Position numbers and translations under genes: made by a program. Shown here in pieces: positions 43,307-52,541 of a stretch of 64,000 bases of DNA (within the stretch, counting starts at the first letter, position 1; every line of letters starts with the position of its first letter). Source of the stretch: Trypanosoma brucei gambiense DAL972 (taxonomy: Eukaryota; Euglenozoa; Kinetoplastea; Trypanosomatida; Trypanosomatidae); NCBI RefSeq assembly GCF_000210295.1, contig NC_026736.1, positions 248,001-312,000 on the forward strand, written 5' to 3'. The notes below the pieces were generated by a model. It was given only the letters and a program-made list of their open reading frames with translations, was not told the origin of the DNA and ran no database searches.

Positions 43307-43831
43307 AGGGAGTGAAGTTGGGGAAAGAGAAGAGCAATATAAGTGAGGACTTACAAAATTGCACTTGCACCAATGCACGTTTGCGCCCACTTGTACGCAC
43401 TCGCTACAGTATATGTTATGTGTGTGTATGCGTTTGTGTGTCAGGGGGGAAGGTCATTACCGTGACATGAAAAGTATTGAAATGTGTAGGTAGCTTTACC
43501 TTCACATGCACTCACATTGCAATAACTGCTGGTATTCGCCGTTTGCCTTTCCCATCTGTATGTTGGTGCTTCTTCTTATTGGCGTTTCCGTTTGTTAATT
43601 TACTTGCATTAGATGTGTTGCCACCTTCCGCGCAAAAATTTGCGGAGTATATAGGAAGGTAGCGGTTGTGGCACCAGACAATCCACACGATTTTTCCTGG
43701 TTTTGTCGGCTATAATAGAGGGCAATTTCAAATACTAAAATCAGATCCACAGAACTAAGTTCCAAAAGAAGGGGGGACGGAGACGGGAATTTCGTTTCTA
43801 CAAAAATTCGTATATATATATATATATATAT
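43307..43831 (+). promoter_or_regulatory. Spacer with splice acceptor; TA repeat abuts the next start codon
   Basis: 525 bases without a gene. A pyrimidine-rich tract (about 43569-43608) ends in ATTAG with AG at 43611-43612. An ATG follows immediately at 43613 and would open a 13-codon upstream reading frame if that acceptor is used. The TA repeat at 43811-43832 runs directly into ATG 43832. Confidence 0.45.
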
Positions 43832-43832
43832 A
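43811..43832. repeat. TA microsatellite directly abutting a start codon
   Basis: The TA run ends in TATG: the A of the initiating ATG of the AAA ATPase is the last base of the repeat. Confidence 0.92.
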
Positions 43833-46276
43833 TGGGTCGCCACCATGATGTGGCAACGGCAACTGTTAGTGCATCCTCTAAAGGTCCTCTCTTCTCGCTG
43901 ACGGGAAGGGGTGGTGAAGTTAAACGGGCCCGTGAGTTGATTGCCTCCATTGGGGGCACTCTTACTTCAAATGATAACAAGGCGGATTACCTCGTTGCTG
44001 TAAAGGGCGCAGGGCGGCGTAAGGTGGAGGATTTTTGCAACGCAAGGCAAAATAATTCTCCCACTGACAGTGGAAACAAGGTGGTCCTTCTGGACATGTT
44101 GGAAGAGTGGAGCAGTAATGGTTCTCTGCCTAAGCGACGTGTAAGAATGGAAGACGCGGAGTTAACGAATTTGTTCAGCGCAGCCGCGAACGAACGTGCA
44201 CGGCGCTCGTATGAAGTTCCTCCTAGTTTTCTGAAACGGTCCCGCGTAACACTCGATGCGGAGGGAAGCGTGGTGGATGAGTCAGACAACGCTGTGCTCC
44301 TTAAATGCGGCCCAACCCGGTTGCAGTTAGGGAAGATGACGTCGTCACCCTCCTCAGCTGCTACAGTGGAAACTGTACGTTGCAACGACCGAACGTCTCC
44401 TGTGAAGAATGGAAAGGCAGCTGGGACTACGCGCTTCCGACCACTACTTCTTGATGACGAGAGTCCTGACGATCAACCGAGCCGGCATCAAAAGATGGCT
44501 ACTGAAATGAGTGGAAAGGTGAATCCGATGCGATTAGCTTTCCGGCAGCGCCCTAAGCCCGACTGGGACACATATTTTTCGGATCCTTCTGTAGATTGCG
44601 GCGTATTAACCACTGAGGGAAGCACCACATCAACAACGTTTCACCACCCAGCTTGCTCGTCAAAAAGTATTGGGTCGCAGCCCAAGGTGAAGCATACCCG
44701 TAACGAAGCTATATCTGATGGAAATATCGCAAGACAGAAAAAAAATGGTGCCCTGTTACTGTTTGACACTAACAAGGTGAATTCCAACGGTCGGTCTTCT
44801 GTGCCTCCCAAAAGCGGCCAACGGCAAAGGGGGACTGCAAGTATTCACAGTTGTAGTGTTGGTACAAAAACCGCTTCGGTATTGAGTAGGAGTGCAGGGA
44901 GTGCCAAAATACCTCCGCGACAGTTGTCGACAGTACAGCAAAAAAAGAAAGAAGAGCAAAGCATCAGCCACGCAAGCAGAAACGCACCGGAGGGGGATCG
45001 AGGGCCACGCATCGAGTGCCCGACTGGCACATCTGCATCACTCTGCCGAGTCGTGCCAACAGTCCGCAGAGCCAACGAAGACAGTGCGAGCAGCAAGAAG
45101 GCGGCAACCAGTGGGGCGTCTCGAATGCCACCATCACTTCCCCCTCGTCTCCAGGCCGCCTCAAAATCCTCTCGGACTGACGGAGTCGTCACAACTACGG
45201 ACGGAGCGGTACCCCCGTCTACCCGGCAGTCCTGGAACTCACGGCCATCGTCGGCACCCGCAGCGCCCGCCAAACAAACTGGTGTTGCTGCCCGACGTTC
45301 AACGTGTTCGGATCCATTGCTAAAGCGCGTCCGCCAGAGCATATACTGCGAGGGCATTTCCGAGGAGGCCTGTGCAGCGGTGCTTCAGCAGGTTGTGGAC
45401 CGCGCGTGCCCCGTCAACTTTGACAGCATCGCTGGCTTAGACACGTGCAAGCGTATTCTGCAAGAAACCATTATTCTTCCGGCGAAATGTCCACAACTGT
45501 TCACAGGTCTGCGCCGGCCTTGCAGTGGGTTGCTGCTTTTCGGGCCACCAGGAAACGGTAAGACATTATTGGCGAAAGCAGTGGCCAACGAGTGCAACAC
45601 AACCTTTTTTAGCATCTCCGCAGCGGCGATTACTAGTAAATGGGTGGGTGAAAGTGAAAAGATGGTACGGGCGCTGTTTTCGGTTGCGCGCGCTCTTGCA
45701 CCTAGCACAATATTTATTGATGAGGTCGATTCGTTGTTGCAAGCCCGTGGGGCTGCGCAAGAGGGTGAGGGGTCGCGTCGAATGAAAACGGAGTTTCTCG
45801 TGCAGATGGATGGAGCTGGGAACGACACGCAGATGGCACGCGTATTGGTTATGGGGGCCACAAACCGACCATTTGACCTAGATGAAGCGGTAATTCGCCG
45901 GTTCCCGAAGCGAGTGTTCGTCCCACTCCCCGATGCCCCCGCGCGGGCACAAATTCTACAAAAACTACTTAACACGGTGGAAACTCCAAATACTTTGAGC
46001 TCAGAGGCGTGGGAGAGGGTCGTCAAACTTACTAGTGGCTACAGTGGTCACGATTTGAGGCAACTCTGCGAAGACGCAGCGATGATTCCTGTGCGGGAGC
46101 TTGTGGCAGAGAAGCTACGAAAGGGGGAGAACTTGGCGGAGCACGCACACAACGCACTGTTGAGGCCGTTAACGCTCACTGATGTTGAAGCCTGTGTTAG
46201 TGGAATGAACCCCAGTTGTTGCCCGAAGCTATTAAATGCGTTGGAGGACTGGAGCAAAACTTTCGGAAGTAAGTAG
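43832..46276 (+). CDS. AAA ATPase of the spastin/fidgetin/katanin type with an N-terminal BRCT-like domain
   Basis: 814 residues. Residues ~15-100 resemble a BRCT domain: FSLTGRGGEVKRARELIASI, then GGTLTSNDNKADYLVAV, and the closing VVLLDMLEEWSSNGSL, where the Trp is the usual BRCT helix-3 residue. The central ~400 residues are Ser/Thr/Pro/Lys-rich and low in structure. The C-terminal ~300 residues are an AAA domain with FDSIAGLDTCKRIL, Walker A GPPGNGKT, pore loop KWVGESEK, Walker B TIFIDEVDSL, sensor GATNRPFDLDEAVIRRF, and a C-terminal helix as in microtubule-severing (meiotic-clade) AAAs. Katanin/spastin/fidgetin relatives sever microtubules and fidgetin-like 1 works in DNA repair; a BRCT domain would suit the latter. 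The pairing is unusual. Start ATG 43832 is the first methionine. Confidence 0.8.
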   Translation: MGRHHDVATATVSASSKGPLFSLTGRGGEVKRARELIASIGGTLTSNDNKADYLVAVKGAGRRKVEDFCNARQNNSPTDSGNKVVLLDMLEEWSSNGSLPKRRVRMEDAELTNLFSAAANERARRSYEVPPSFLKRSRVTLDAEGSVVDESDNAVLLKCGPTRLQLGKMTSSPSSAATVETVRCNDRTSPVKNGKAAGTTRFRPLLLDDESPDDQPSRHQKMATEMSGKVNPMRLAFRQRPKPDWDTYFSDPSVDCGVLTTEGSTTSTTFHHPACSSKSIGSQPKVKHTRNEAISDGNIARQKKNGALLLFDTNKVNSNGRSSVPPKSGQRQRGTASIHSCSVGTKTASVLSRSAGSAKIPPRQLSTVQQKKKEEQSISHASRNAPEGDRGPRIECPTGTSASLCRVVPTVRRANEDSASSKKAATSGASRMPPSLPPRLQAASKSSRTDGVVTTTDGAVPPSTRQSWNSRPSSAPAAPAKQTGVAARRSTCSDPLLKRVRQSIYCEGISEEACAAVLQQVVDRACPVNFDSIAGLDTCKRILQETIILPAKCPQLFTGLRRPCSGLLLFGPPGNGKTLLAKAVANECNTTFFSISAAAITSKWVGESEKMVRALFSVARALAPSTIFIDEVDSLLQARGAAQEGEGSRRMKTEFLVQMDGAGNDTQMARVLVMGATNRPFDLDEAVIRRFPKRVFVPLPDAPARAQILQKLLNTVETPNTLSSEAWERVVKLTSGYSGHDLRQLCEDAAMIPVRELVAEKLRKGENLAEHAHNALLRPLTLTDVEACVSGMNPSCCPKLLNALEDWSKTFGSK

Positions 46277-46884
46277 TACCGCCGAGCGACTCCACAAACT
46301 ATGTGCACTCTGCGTTCCCCGTGACATAACCTGAAACATTTTTGTCAAGCTATTCTCCTCATCAACATGTTCTCCGCGTTCCCACAACATCTGCGCACTT
46401 TAAACAGTTTTGGACGGAACGGTTACAACACGTGTCCCGCTTCGCTGCCTTCGGTTACCATGTGGAGATGCCATCATGTAAACTGTTGGGAGGTGACGAA
46501 GTTGTCCCTGCAACGGGCACTCTTAATTGTATCATTTGCCCCTTTCACAATTATGTCAATCACTTTCTCAATGAGTTCGTGTGTGCGCATGTGTGTGTGT
46601 GTGCGCATGTGTGTGTGTGTCTTTCCATCATTTCTTCTTTTGGGCAATTGATTGCATGTGATGTATCGCGACGCTTGTAGCGACCAATGTTTCCATTGCG
46701 TCAAGCGCCAGCGTATGTGTGTCCCACCCACCTTTTCCTAATTTCCCTGTGAGTTGGAAGTGTTTAAGTAAGTAATCGTAAGCCATTTACTTTCTTCAAA
46801 CACAACAAGTGGTACTGAAGGTGTGAAACTTACCACAAGTACGAAGACACTGATTAGGTACGTACAGATTCATACGTTGTGGCA
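46277..46884. other. Spacer with tandem TG-rich repeat
   Basis: 608 bases without a supported gene. At about 46578-46620 the unit GTGTGCGCATGTGTGTGTGT occurs twice in tandem, an alternating purine-pyrimidine stretch. A weak pyrimidine tract and AG near 46856 may provide the splice site for the next gene. Confidence 0.45.
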
Positions 46885-48063
46885 ATGCCGTGTGCCACTA
46901 AAGGAGAGGCTTCACCTCCCGTAACCACACCAGTGGGACGTGACGGGTGCCTTTGTGTCGTTACATGGCAGACTGCAGGGCGCATGTCACTACAAACATG
47001 TGCTTTGGAATCTGCTGCAGATGCACTAGTTTTCTTACGCAACAACTTACCAGGAATTGCACTGTGTGGTTTATGGGTGGACATGCAGAAGTGCAGTGAA
47101 GAAGAGCATCGGCAAGTTTTACAGCTGCTTTACCCAAACATGCAGCCGAGTCACGTGGAGACTGTGCTTGCAAATGATATGTACGACGTGGTGGAGTTGC
47201 AACCTACGGAAGGTGAGTATGTTGTTGGCTGCCTTTCGTGTTCCCCGAGCCACGGCGGACCGTTTCCTGCTGCAACCGCTATGTCGCGCGCTGAGTTTGG
47301 TTGCGAGGAAGGGGTTTTGTGCTCGTTTGTGTGTAGTGAGCGTGTACTACTGACGCTGCATACAGCACCGTTTGCTGGTCTCGCGGAGTTATTTCGTCAT
47401 GTTCTGAGGGACAACTCCCAGTGGCCCATGAGTATGTCGGCTATCCTTTGCACCCTCGTGTGTTACACATGCGAATTGAGCCTTCCCGATCCTACGGCCC
47501 TAATTGGGGAGGTGGATTGTATCGACGAGATGATGCTGTTGGTTGCCCCGGGAAAGCGCGACCAAACGGATATGCTCCGACGGGTAGCTTTACTTCGCCG
47601 CCACCTTTCGGCATTGAACCGAAAGCTACAAGAAAAAGCGAAACTTATCTCAGAGATGACTGGTCCTGCAATGCGTACGACTTTTGTGTCACGTGAGTTG
47701 CATTTGGGTTATATGTATCGGGAGGCGCTTGAAGGACTTTCGCAAGTGCTGTCACGCCTTGAGTGTGCACAAGATACACTGGATCATGCAAACCTCAACT
47801 TTATGTACGCCATAACAATGCGGATGTCGCAGACGTCAACGGGTTGCGATCGCCAAGTTATGATTGTTAACAAGATTGCCACTATTTGCCTTCCAGCCAT
47901 TCTGGTGGCCTCCTTGTTTGGAATGAACTGCAAGGTGCAGTGGGTGGCAGACGACTGCGACAGTCTTTACCCATTTTGGACTATTGTTGCTCTCATGATA
48001 GTTTGGATGGCTGCTCTCCTGTTTCAACCGGTCCGTGACCTCATCAGGGAAAAGGGTGGATAA
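46885..48063 (+). CDS. CorA/Mrs2-type divalent cation transporter
   Basis: 392 residues. The large N-terminal cytosolic part is mixed alpha/beta, followed by long helices (for example LLRRHLSALNRKLQEKAKLI). Two C-terminal membrane spans follow: TICLPAILVASLFGMN (first span, ending in the diagnostic GMN at about 346-348), and FWTIVALMIVWMAALLF (second). Span 1 plus GMN is the selectivity signature of CorA/Mrs2/ALR1 Mg2+ channels. Length and two-span topology fit. The location (plasma membrane, acidocalcisome or mitochondrion) cannot be read off; the N-terminus MPCATKGEASPP is not a clear presequence. Start ATG 46885; a GTG at 46879 is upstream. This is the last gene of the conserved cluster. 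Confidence 0.82.
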   Translation: MPCATKGEASPPVTTPVGRDGCLCVVTWQTAGRMSLQTCALESAADALVFLRNNLPGIALCGLWVDMQKCSEEEHRQVLQLLYPNMQPSHVETVLANDMYDVVELQPTEGEYVVGCLSCSPSHGGPFPAATAMSRAEFGCEEGVLCSFVCSERVLLTLHTAPFAGLAELFRHVLRDNSQWPMSMSAILCTLVCYTCELSLPDPTALIGEVDCIDEMMLLVAPGKRDQTDMLRRVALLRRHLSALNRKLQEKAKLISEMTGPAMRTTFVSRELHLGYMYREALEGLSQVLSRLECAQDTLDHANLNFMYAITMRMSQTSTGCDRQVMIVNKIATICLPAILVASLFGMNCKVQWVADDCDSLYPFWTIVALMIVWMAALLFQPVRDLIREKGG

Positions 48064-48237
48064 GCCACGAGGGTATCGTTGTTTTGTGCTTGAGGTTGAG
48101 ATTAAAAACTCATCATTGAACGTTCTTACGGGTGTCGATCCCCGACTTGGTTGTAGTTTGCGATGTGTCCGGTGTGCCCCAAAGGGCGAGTGTGTAAAGT
48201 CACTTCATTTTGTTAATCTGTTGCTGTCCCCACTTGT

Positions 48238-49108
48238 ATGATCCGCACTTCCATGTGGTTGGCGGAGTTTCCCTAGCGCAGAAAGCGCTTAATTGAGTAC
48301 CTCGTCTTTTCCTAAACCTTTGAAAAGGGGGAAATTGTGACCATATACGGAAAGCATACATTTAAAAGAAGGTGGAAAATGCGTCTTTCGGTCGAAAAGG
48401 AAAGTGTTGGGGGGCGAAGGTATGTTATTGTTCAGTGGAAGACCCTTCATCCTACCGGCGGGCTCACAAGTGATCGGCACCACCGCTACCACAAATGAAG
48501 CCACTGATGACTATAACGTTTCACTCTTGTCGTACGAAATGTCTTGACGAAACTTATACTTCGTTTGATTCTGAATTATTTATTCCTTCCTTCACACCCT
48601 ATCATTCGTCGCCCCTTATTTACTCTTTCTGTTGGAACAATGATGTGAATCTATCTGTGCAAATGACACCTCTAGTCTGAAACACAACATGACGCGAGCA
48701 CAAATACAAGTTATCCCTGGCTGAGTAATCCAACTCCATTCTCTGTCCCTTCCCTAAGCAATTCGTATCGAGTTCTCTACTGAGAGAATTCGCATATATA
48801 TATTTCCCATGTAACAAGGTGTCTGACGCCTTATTATATGCTGCTCAAGGCTGGTGTTACTTGTGAGTTTGCTCCCCGACGGCAACTTAAATTGTACCAT
48901 AACACTTACGGAACTGTGTCTGTTGGTTGTTGACAGTGCCGAAGTTCAGTGCTCTTCCCTGATGAGTGTGAAGGTAAATGTCGCTACTTTCCCTCCGGTT
49001 GCTGAAACGGAGGTGCCAACGGGACTTGAGAGTGTGTTTAGATGGTTTCTTCCTTCAGTGGTGGGATACACTGCAGAGAAACTTGCAAAAAAATTTAACA
49101 GTATCTAA
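48238..49108 (+). pseudogene. Decayed protein gene, several frameshifts and stops
   Basis: No intact frame, but coding-like segments follow each other on the + strand across three frames. From ATG 48238, MIRTSMWLAEFP is cut by a stop at 48274, a second stop lies at 48313, then TFEKGEIVTIYGKHTFKRR continues to about 48420. A different frame from 48422 reads PFILPAGSQVIGTTATTNEA to a stop near 48545. A third segment reads SFDSELFIPSFTPYHSSP (to 48680), another KVSDALLYAAQGW (about 48815-48850), and the last, 48827-49108, reads DGNLNCTITLTELCLLVVD and ends SVFRWFLPSVVGYTAEK followed by a stop at 49106-49108. The stretch of about 290 codons is what a single gene with several indels would leave. 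I do not recognise the family; a lipid-binding or membrane-associated protein is only a guess. It sits directly after the CorA gene. Confidence 0.6.
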
Positions 49109-49665
49109 AACAATTTCATGACAAGGTTGACAATAAACAACTTTACGCCCATCCTTTCCCCGCCCCTGCTGGTGTTGCACGCAATGTTGTCGTTGGAGGG
49201 CTTTATGTCTTTCTGTTACAGAAGAATGTCTCGCAACTCCTTTTCTCCACATTTCCCTGCGTATTTAATCGGGAACTAAAAGGATCACGGGGTTGCAGTA
49301 AGAGAAGACGTCGTTTCCATAAAGTTTGGGTCGGGGCGAGAGCGGCAGCGACATGAGGAGACAGAGTTTAAACAAATAGCACCAAATTATTAATTCTTCA
49401 CTAAAGTCTTTAAAGTTCACTTACAGGTTTATACAAAGTGAAGAAAAACGGATTATCTGTAGGTTTTTGGAGGGATATTAACGCGTTCCGTTTCCCGCTT
49501 TCGTTGCCGCACATAATATGCCGGAAAAAATCCATGTTGAGTTACCACCGGATGGTCTTCTTTGCATATTTTCTCTCTTTAATTTTTGAATCTTCTCCTC
49601 CTCCTCCTCCTCCTCCAATCACAAGCCTTCGTCTTTTTGTAAGTGCATCTGAGTGTGTAGGCAAA
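49109..49665 (+). promoter_or_regulatory. Spacer ending in a CCT repeat and splice acceptor
   Basis: 557 bases. A pure (CTC/CCT) repeat at about 49595-49617 is followed by AG at 49624-49625 and 49642-49643. This is an unusually regular pyrimidine tract for the acceptor of the next gene. The frame of that gene could be extended back through the repeat (as a Pro run) only if translation began upstream of it. Confidence 0.5.
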
Positions 49666-50049
49666 ATGAGTTATATAATTGGCCATGTAATGAAAAAGAC
49701 GGTTTTTGTGCTAGTGTTTGCGATTGTTGCGGCATCCAAAAGTGATGAAGATGATAATGATGATGATGATGATGATTTTCGAGTACCCACATGTGAGCAA
49801 TTACTCCCACGGTGGCGGGACGATTTGATGTGCTGCGCTGAGAAGGTACGGGATAAAAACACTTGGTGTTGTGTCAACAACGTGTCAAAAAGCATGTGGA
49901 CTGCTTTAGAGGAATGTGCCAAACAATCCCCGCGTGATTTTACCACATACCCGTGTAGTTGTCTGTCGCAACAAATGATAGAAGCAAATGGTTGGACTGA
50001 AGAAAAGGAAAGAAGCATTAAGAATGCGGAGGAACGGGAATCGCAATAA
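49666..50049 (+). CDS. Small secreted or surface protein with acidic run and Cys-rich core
   Basis: 127 residues from ATG 49666 (alternative start ATG 49690, 119 residues). A signal peptide is visible at KKTVFVLVFAIVAASKS. It is followed by an Asp-rich run (SDEDDNDDDDDDF) and a compact domain with Cys at spacing including CCAEKV, TWCCVNNV, EECAKQS and YPCSCL, that is eight cysteines in about 60 residues, which suggests disulfides. The C-terminus is charged and lacks a GPI-attachment tail. No family is recognised. Composition and position beside a VSG-related gene suggest a lineage-specific secreted or endomembrane protein. The GAT repeat coding for the Asp run makes length variation likely. 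Confidence 0.6.
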   Translation: MSYIIGHVMKKTVFVLVFAIVAASKSDEDDNDDDDDDFRVPTCEQLLPRWRDDLMCCAEKVRDKNTWCCVNNVSKSMWTALEECAKQSPRDFTTYPCSCLSQQMIEANGWTEEKERSIKNAEERESQ

Positions 50050-51233
50050 AACATCAAGTGAGCTGGCAGCTGAAGAGGAAATTGTGGATTGAAAAGCGGA
50101 ACAAGCAATAAAGGAAGTTAACTCGGCAACCTAGTTAGGCACACGTTCGGGAGTAAGACCAACCTCATGAAAAGAATAATCCTTACAGTAAGCAAATGAG
50201 AAGATGAAACAGATACATCAGTATCAAAAAAGGAGAGTCTGTCCCCCCCCTTCCCTTTACATTTGGTGACACCACTTCTCTTTATTGCATTTACTTCATT
50301 ACTTATTTTATTTTAAGGTTTATCCATTGTGGGTTGTTTCTAGTTTCTATTTCACGATTTGTTTCATGTCAAACATGTACATGTCCCTTCGATAAGAAAC
50401 AAGGTTTTCGAGTTGCAATCTTCATGTTGTTGCATGTGTATAAAGTTGGGCACTATTCCCTTTTATCCGCATCCGCAACTTCATCACTGTTTTGTGCAAG
50501 GAGGGGAGGGGAGGTATTTTAGCAAATTCTTTTCAGAATAATGTGAAACATAATTGGGAAACGCAATAAAACAAGGTAATGATGGGACGATGTGAAGTGA
50601 TGTTTTTGTTGTTGTTTTTGTTATTCTCGATTGTAGTTGATACCGCTAATTTTTTTTTAACTTTTCAATACGGGGATGCATACATTTGATCGCTTTGCCT
50701 CCTTGATGTTGTGTACCTCTTATGAAATTATGTGTAGCATATCCTCCATGGGCTTTAATTCTTTTGATGGTAGTTGGTTGTCCCCCATTTGTAAAGTGTT
50801 GTCCACAAGATTTCTCCACAATAGATTTTGATCTGCTTGAAAACACGTTTTTTTTATATTATGGTACAATAATATGTCACTCTTACAAACGTCACCTACA
50901 AACGCATTACCATTATTAGTTGTTGAATATGTTTGCCCATTAGGCGAAGTGCTGGAGGTGCAAATGATAGTGAATAAACGGATTGAATTTTTGCACATTT
51001 ATGCTGAAGTAGATTATATTATGCGTAAATGAGTGTGTTTGGTTATTGGTGACTCCCCTTGTGAGGGGAATGGAAAAATTACGCTTAAGTTACATGCGGT
51101 GCTGGTGGAAACTTTAGTTTCCGTAATAAAGGCCACCATCGGTAACTTGGCTTACTTTCTTCTTTGTATTATGAAATTGGTGTGTCTGTGCTTTTACTTT
51201 TGATTTTTCGAAAAAGGACAAAAGAAATAAAGG
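50050..51233. other. AT-rich spacer; weak minus-strand reading frame
   Basis: 1184 bases, more AT-rich than the housekeeping part. A minus-strand frame at 50720-50998 is open for about 92 codons and slightly protein-like, but nothing supports expression. Pyrimidine tracts (about 51150-51165 and 51190-51208) followed by AG near 51216 probably serve the gene at 51234. Confidence 0.4.
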
Positions 51234-52541
51234 ATGCGGATATATTTCTCATTTATTGTCGTATTGTTGACTGGGACAGTGGAAAATTCAAAAGCAGGAA
51301 AGAAGGATTCACAAATATTGAATGAAAACGAGTTTAAAACATTATGTGGATTTGTCAATCTGACGTTTGAGATACAGAAATTGGCGAGTGAAGGAAAGCC
51401 AACACTTGGAGGATTGAAACCTGAAAGTGTTAACGAGTCCGTGAATACCATTTTGTACGGCAACAAAGGCAGCACCGAAATTGGTTTCGAAGGCGAAAAC
51501 GACAGGAAAGATTACTGCGGGGACAGGCAAAATCGAGCCCACAAATATGCGGGGAAAAGCTTAATAAAGGATATTTTGTGTCTATGTAAACCCCACAAAA
51601 AGCCAGGCAAAGACGGGGCTGGTGCAGAAGATCTGTGTTTTAGCGGTAACAAGTGGTACAAGGGCGGTGAGGTGTGGAGCAATAAAGAGCAAGCTAAGCA
51701 GCATTGGGAGAAAATAAGGTTGCATTGTAACCAACTTCCGAAACGGGAGCAACATATACAAAATCAATTATACCACTTAAAGGAAAAAGTTCAAGCAGTA
51801 CTGAGAACAGCGACAGAAAAGAAGGGAAGGGAATCAGATCAAAACATACGACTCGGGGGTCATCAGGCAACAGAAGTGAAGCAATGCTCAGCAACCACTG
51901 GAAAGGGTAATTCGGTGTGTTTGATGTATAACATCACTTCCGGCACACTCACCAACCATAGCATCCCCTGGTTAAAGCATCTTGAAGAACTTGCCGAGAA
52001 AATACCGAATGATACACGAACCAATTTGGGCACGAGTGAAAACGACGTCGAAACCGTTCCAAATGGAGTTGGAGATGCCGCACCTTCAACGGACCGAAAG
52101 ATTAACGAAGGCATTCACACTAATGATGATAATAACAATAATAATGATAATGATAATGATAATATTAATTACAAGCACAATGATGGTAATAACACTGAAT
52201 ATAATCTAGAAGATCCACTAATAAATGAAAGCGGAACTAATACATCCGCAGAACCACAAACACGACCACTTTGGTCAGTAAATGGGAACCCTAACCCTTT
52301 AAAAATACTTCTTTTACTGCTCTTAAATTTAAAATATATGCATATAAATATTAAAACTATTATATTTATGATGAGATACGTGGTTTTTTTTTTAATACCG
52401 TCGGAAAAATTAATCAAATGTTTCTGTTTCAATATGTGCTTCCCTTTGGATGGCATAAAATATAATGGGGGGTGTGCAAGGTGTAATGTAAACATTTTTA
52501 GTTTTCGCTGTGGTGGCAGATACTTACATATATTAACATGA
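51234..52541 (+). CDS. VSG-related surface protein (VR-type), hydrophobic C-terminus
   Basis: 435 residues. A signal peptide (RIYFSFIVVLLTGTVENS) leads into a helical, Cys-containing N-terminal domain with N-glycosylation sites such as NLTF and NITS. Helix-rich segments and scattered Cys resemble VSG N-terminal domains more than any other family, but no C-terminal VSG domain with its Cys pattern or GPI signal is present. After about residue 290 comes a D/N-rich linker (NDDNNNNNDNDNDNINY) encoded by GAT/AAT repeats, then a hydrophobic stretch (PLKILLLLLLNLKYMHINI) and a Lys/Cys-containing tail ending YLHILT. VSG-related (VR) genes are described in T. brucei as chromosome-internal VSG relatives of unknown function. 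The telomere-like CCCTAACCCT at 52289-52298 lies in the region coding the junction between linker and tail. The tail may be out-of-frame sequence from a decayed original end. Confidence 0.55.
   Translation: MRIYFSFIVVLLTGTVENSKAGKKDSQILNENEFKTLCGFVNLTFEIQKLASEGKPTLGGLKPESVNESVNTILYGNKGSTEIGFEGENDRKDYCGDRQNRAHKYAGKSLIKDILCLCKPHKKPGKDGAGAEDLCFSGNKWYKGGEVWSNKEQAKQHWEKIRLHCNQLPKREQHIQNQLYHLKEKVQAVLRTATEKKGRESDQNIRLGGHQATEVKQCSATTGKGNSVCLMYNITSGTLTNHSIPWLKHLEELAEKIPNDTRTNLGTSENDVETVPNGVGDAAPSTDRKINEGIHTNDDNNNNNDNDNDNINYKHNDGNNTEYNLEDPLINESGTNTSAEPQTRPLWSVNGNPNPLKILLLLLLNLKYMHINIKTIIFMMRYVVFFLIPSEKLIKCFCFNMCFPLDGIKYNGGCARCNVNIFSFRCGGRYLHILT
52130..52170. repeat. GAT/AAT trinucleotide repeat in coding sequence
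   Basis: Imperfect AAT/GAT run encoding the Asn/Asp linker of the VSG-related protein. Confidence 0.8.
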
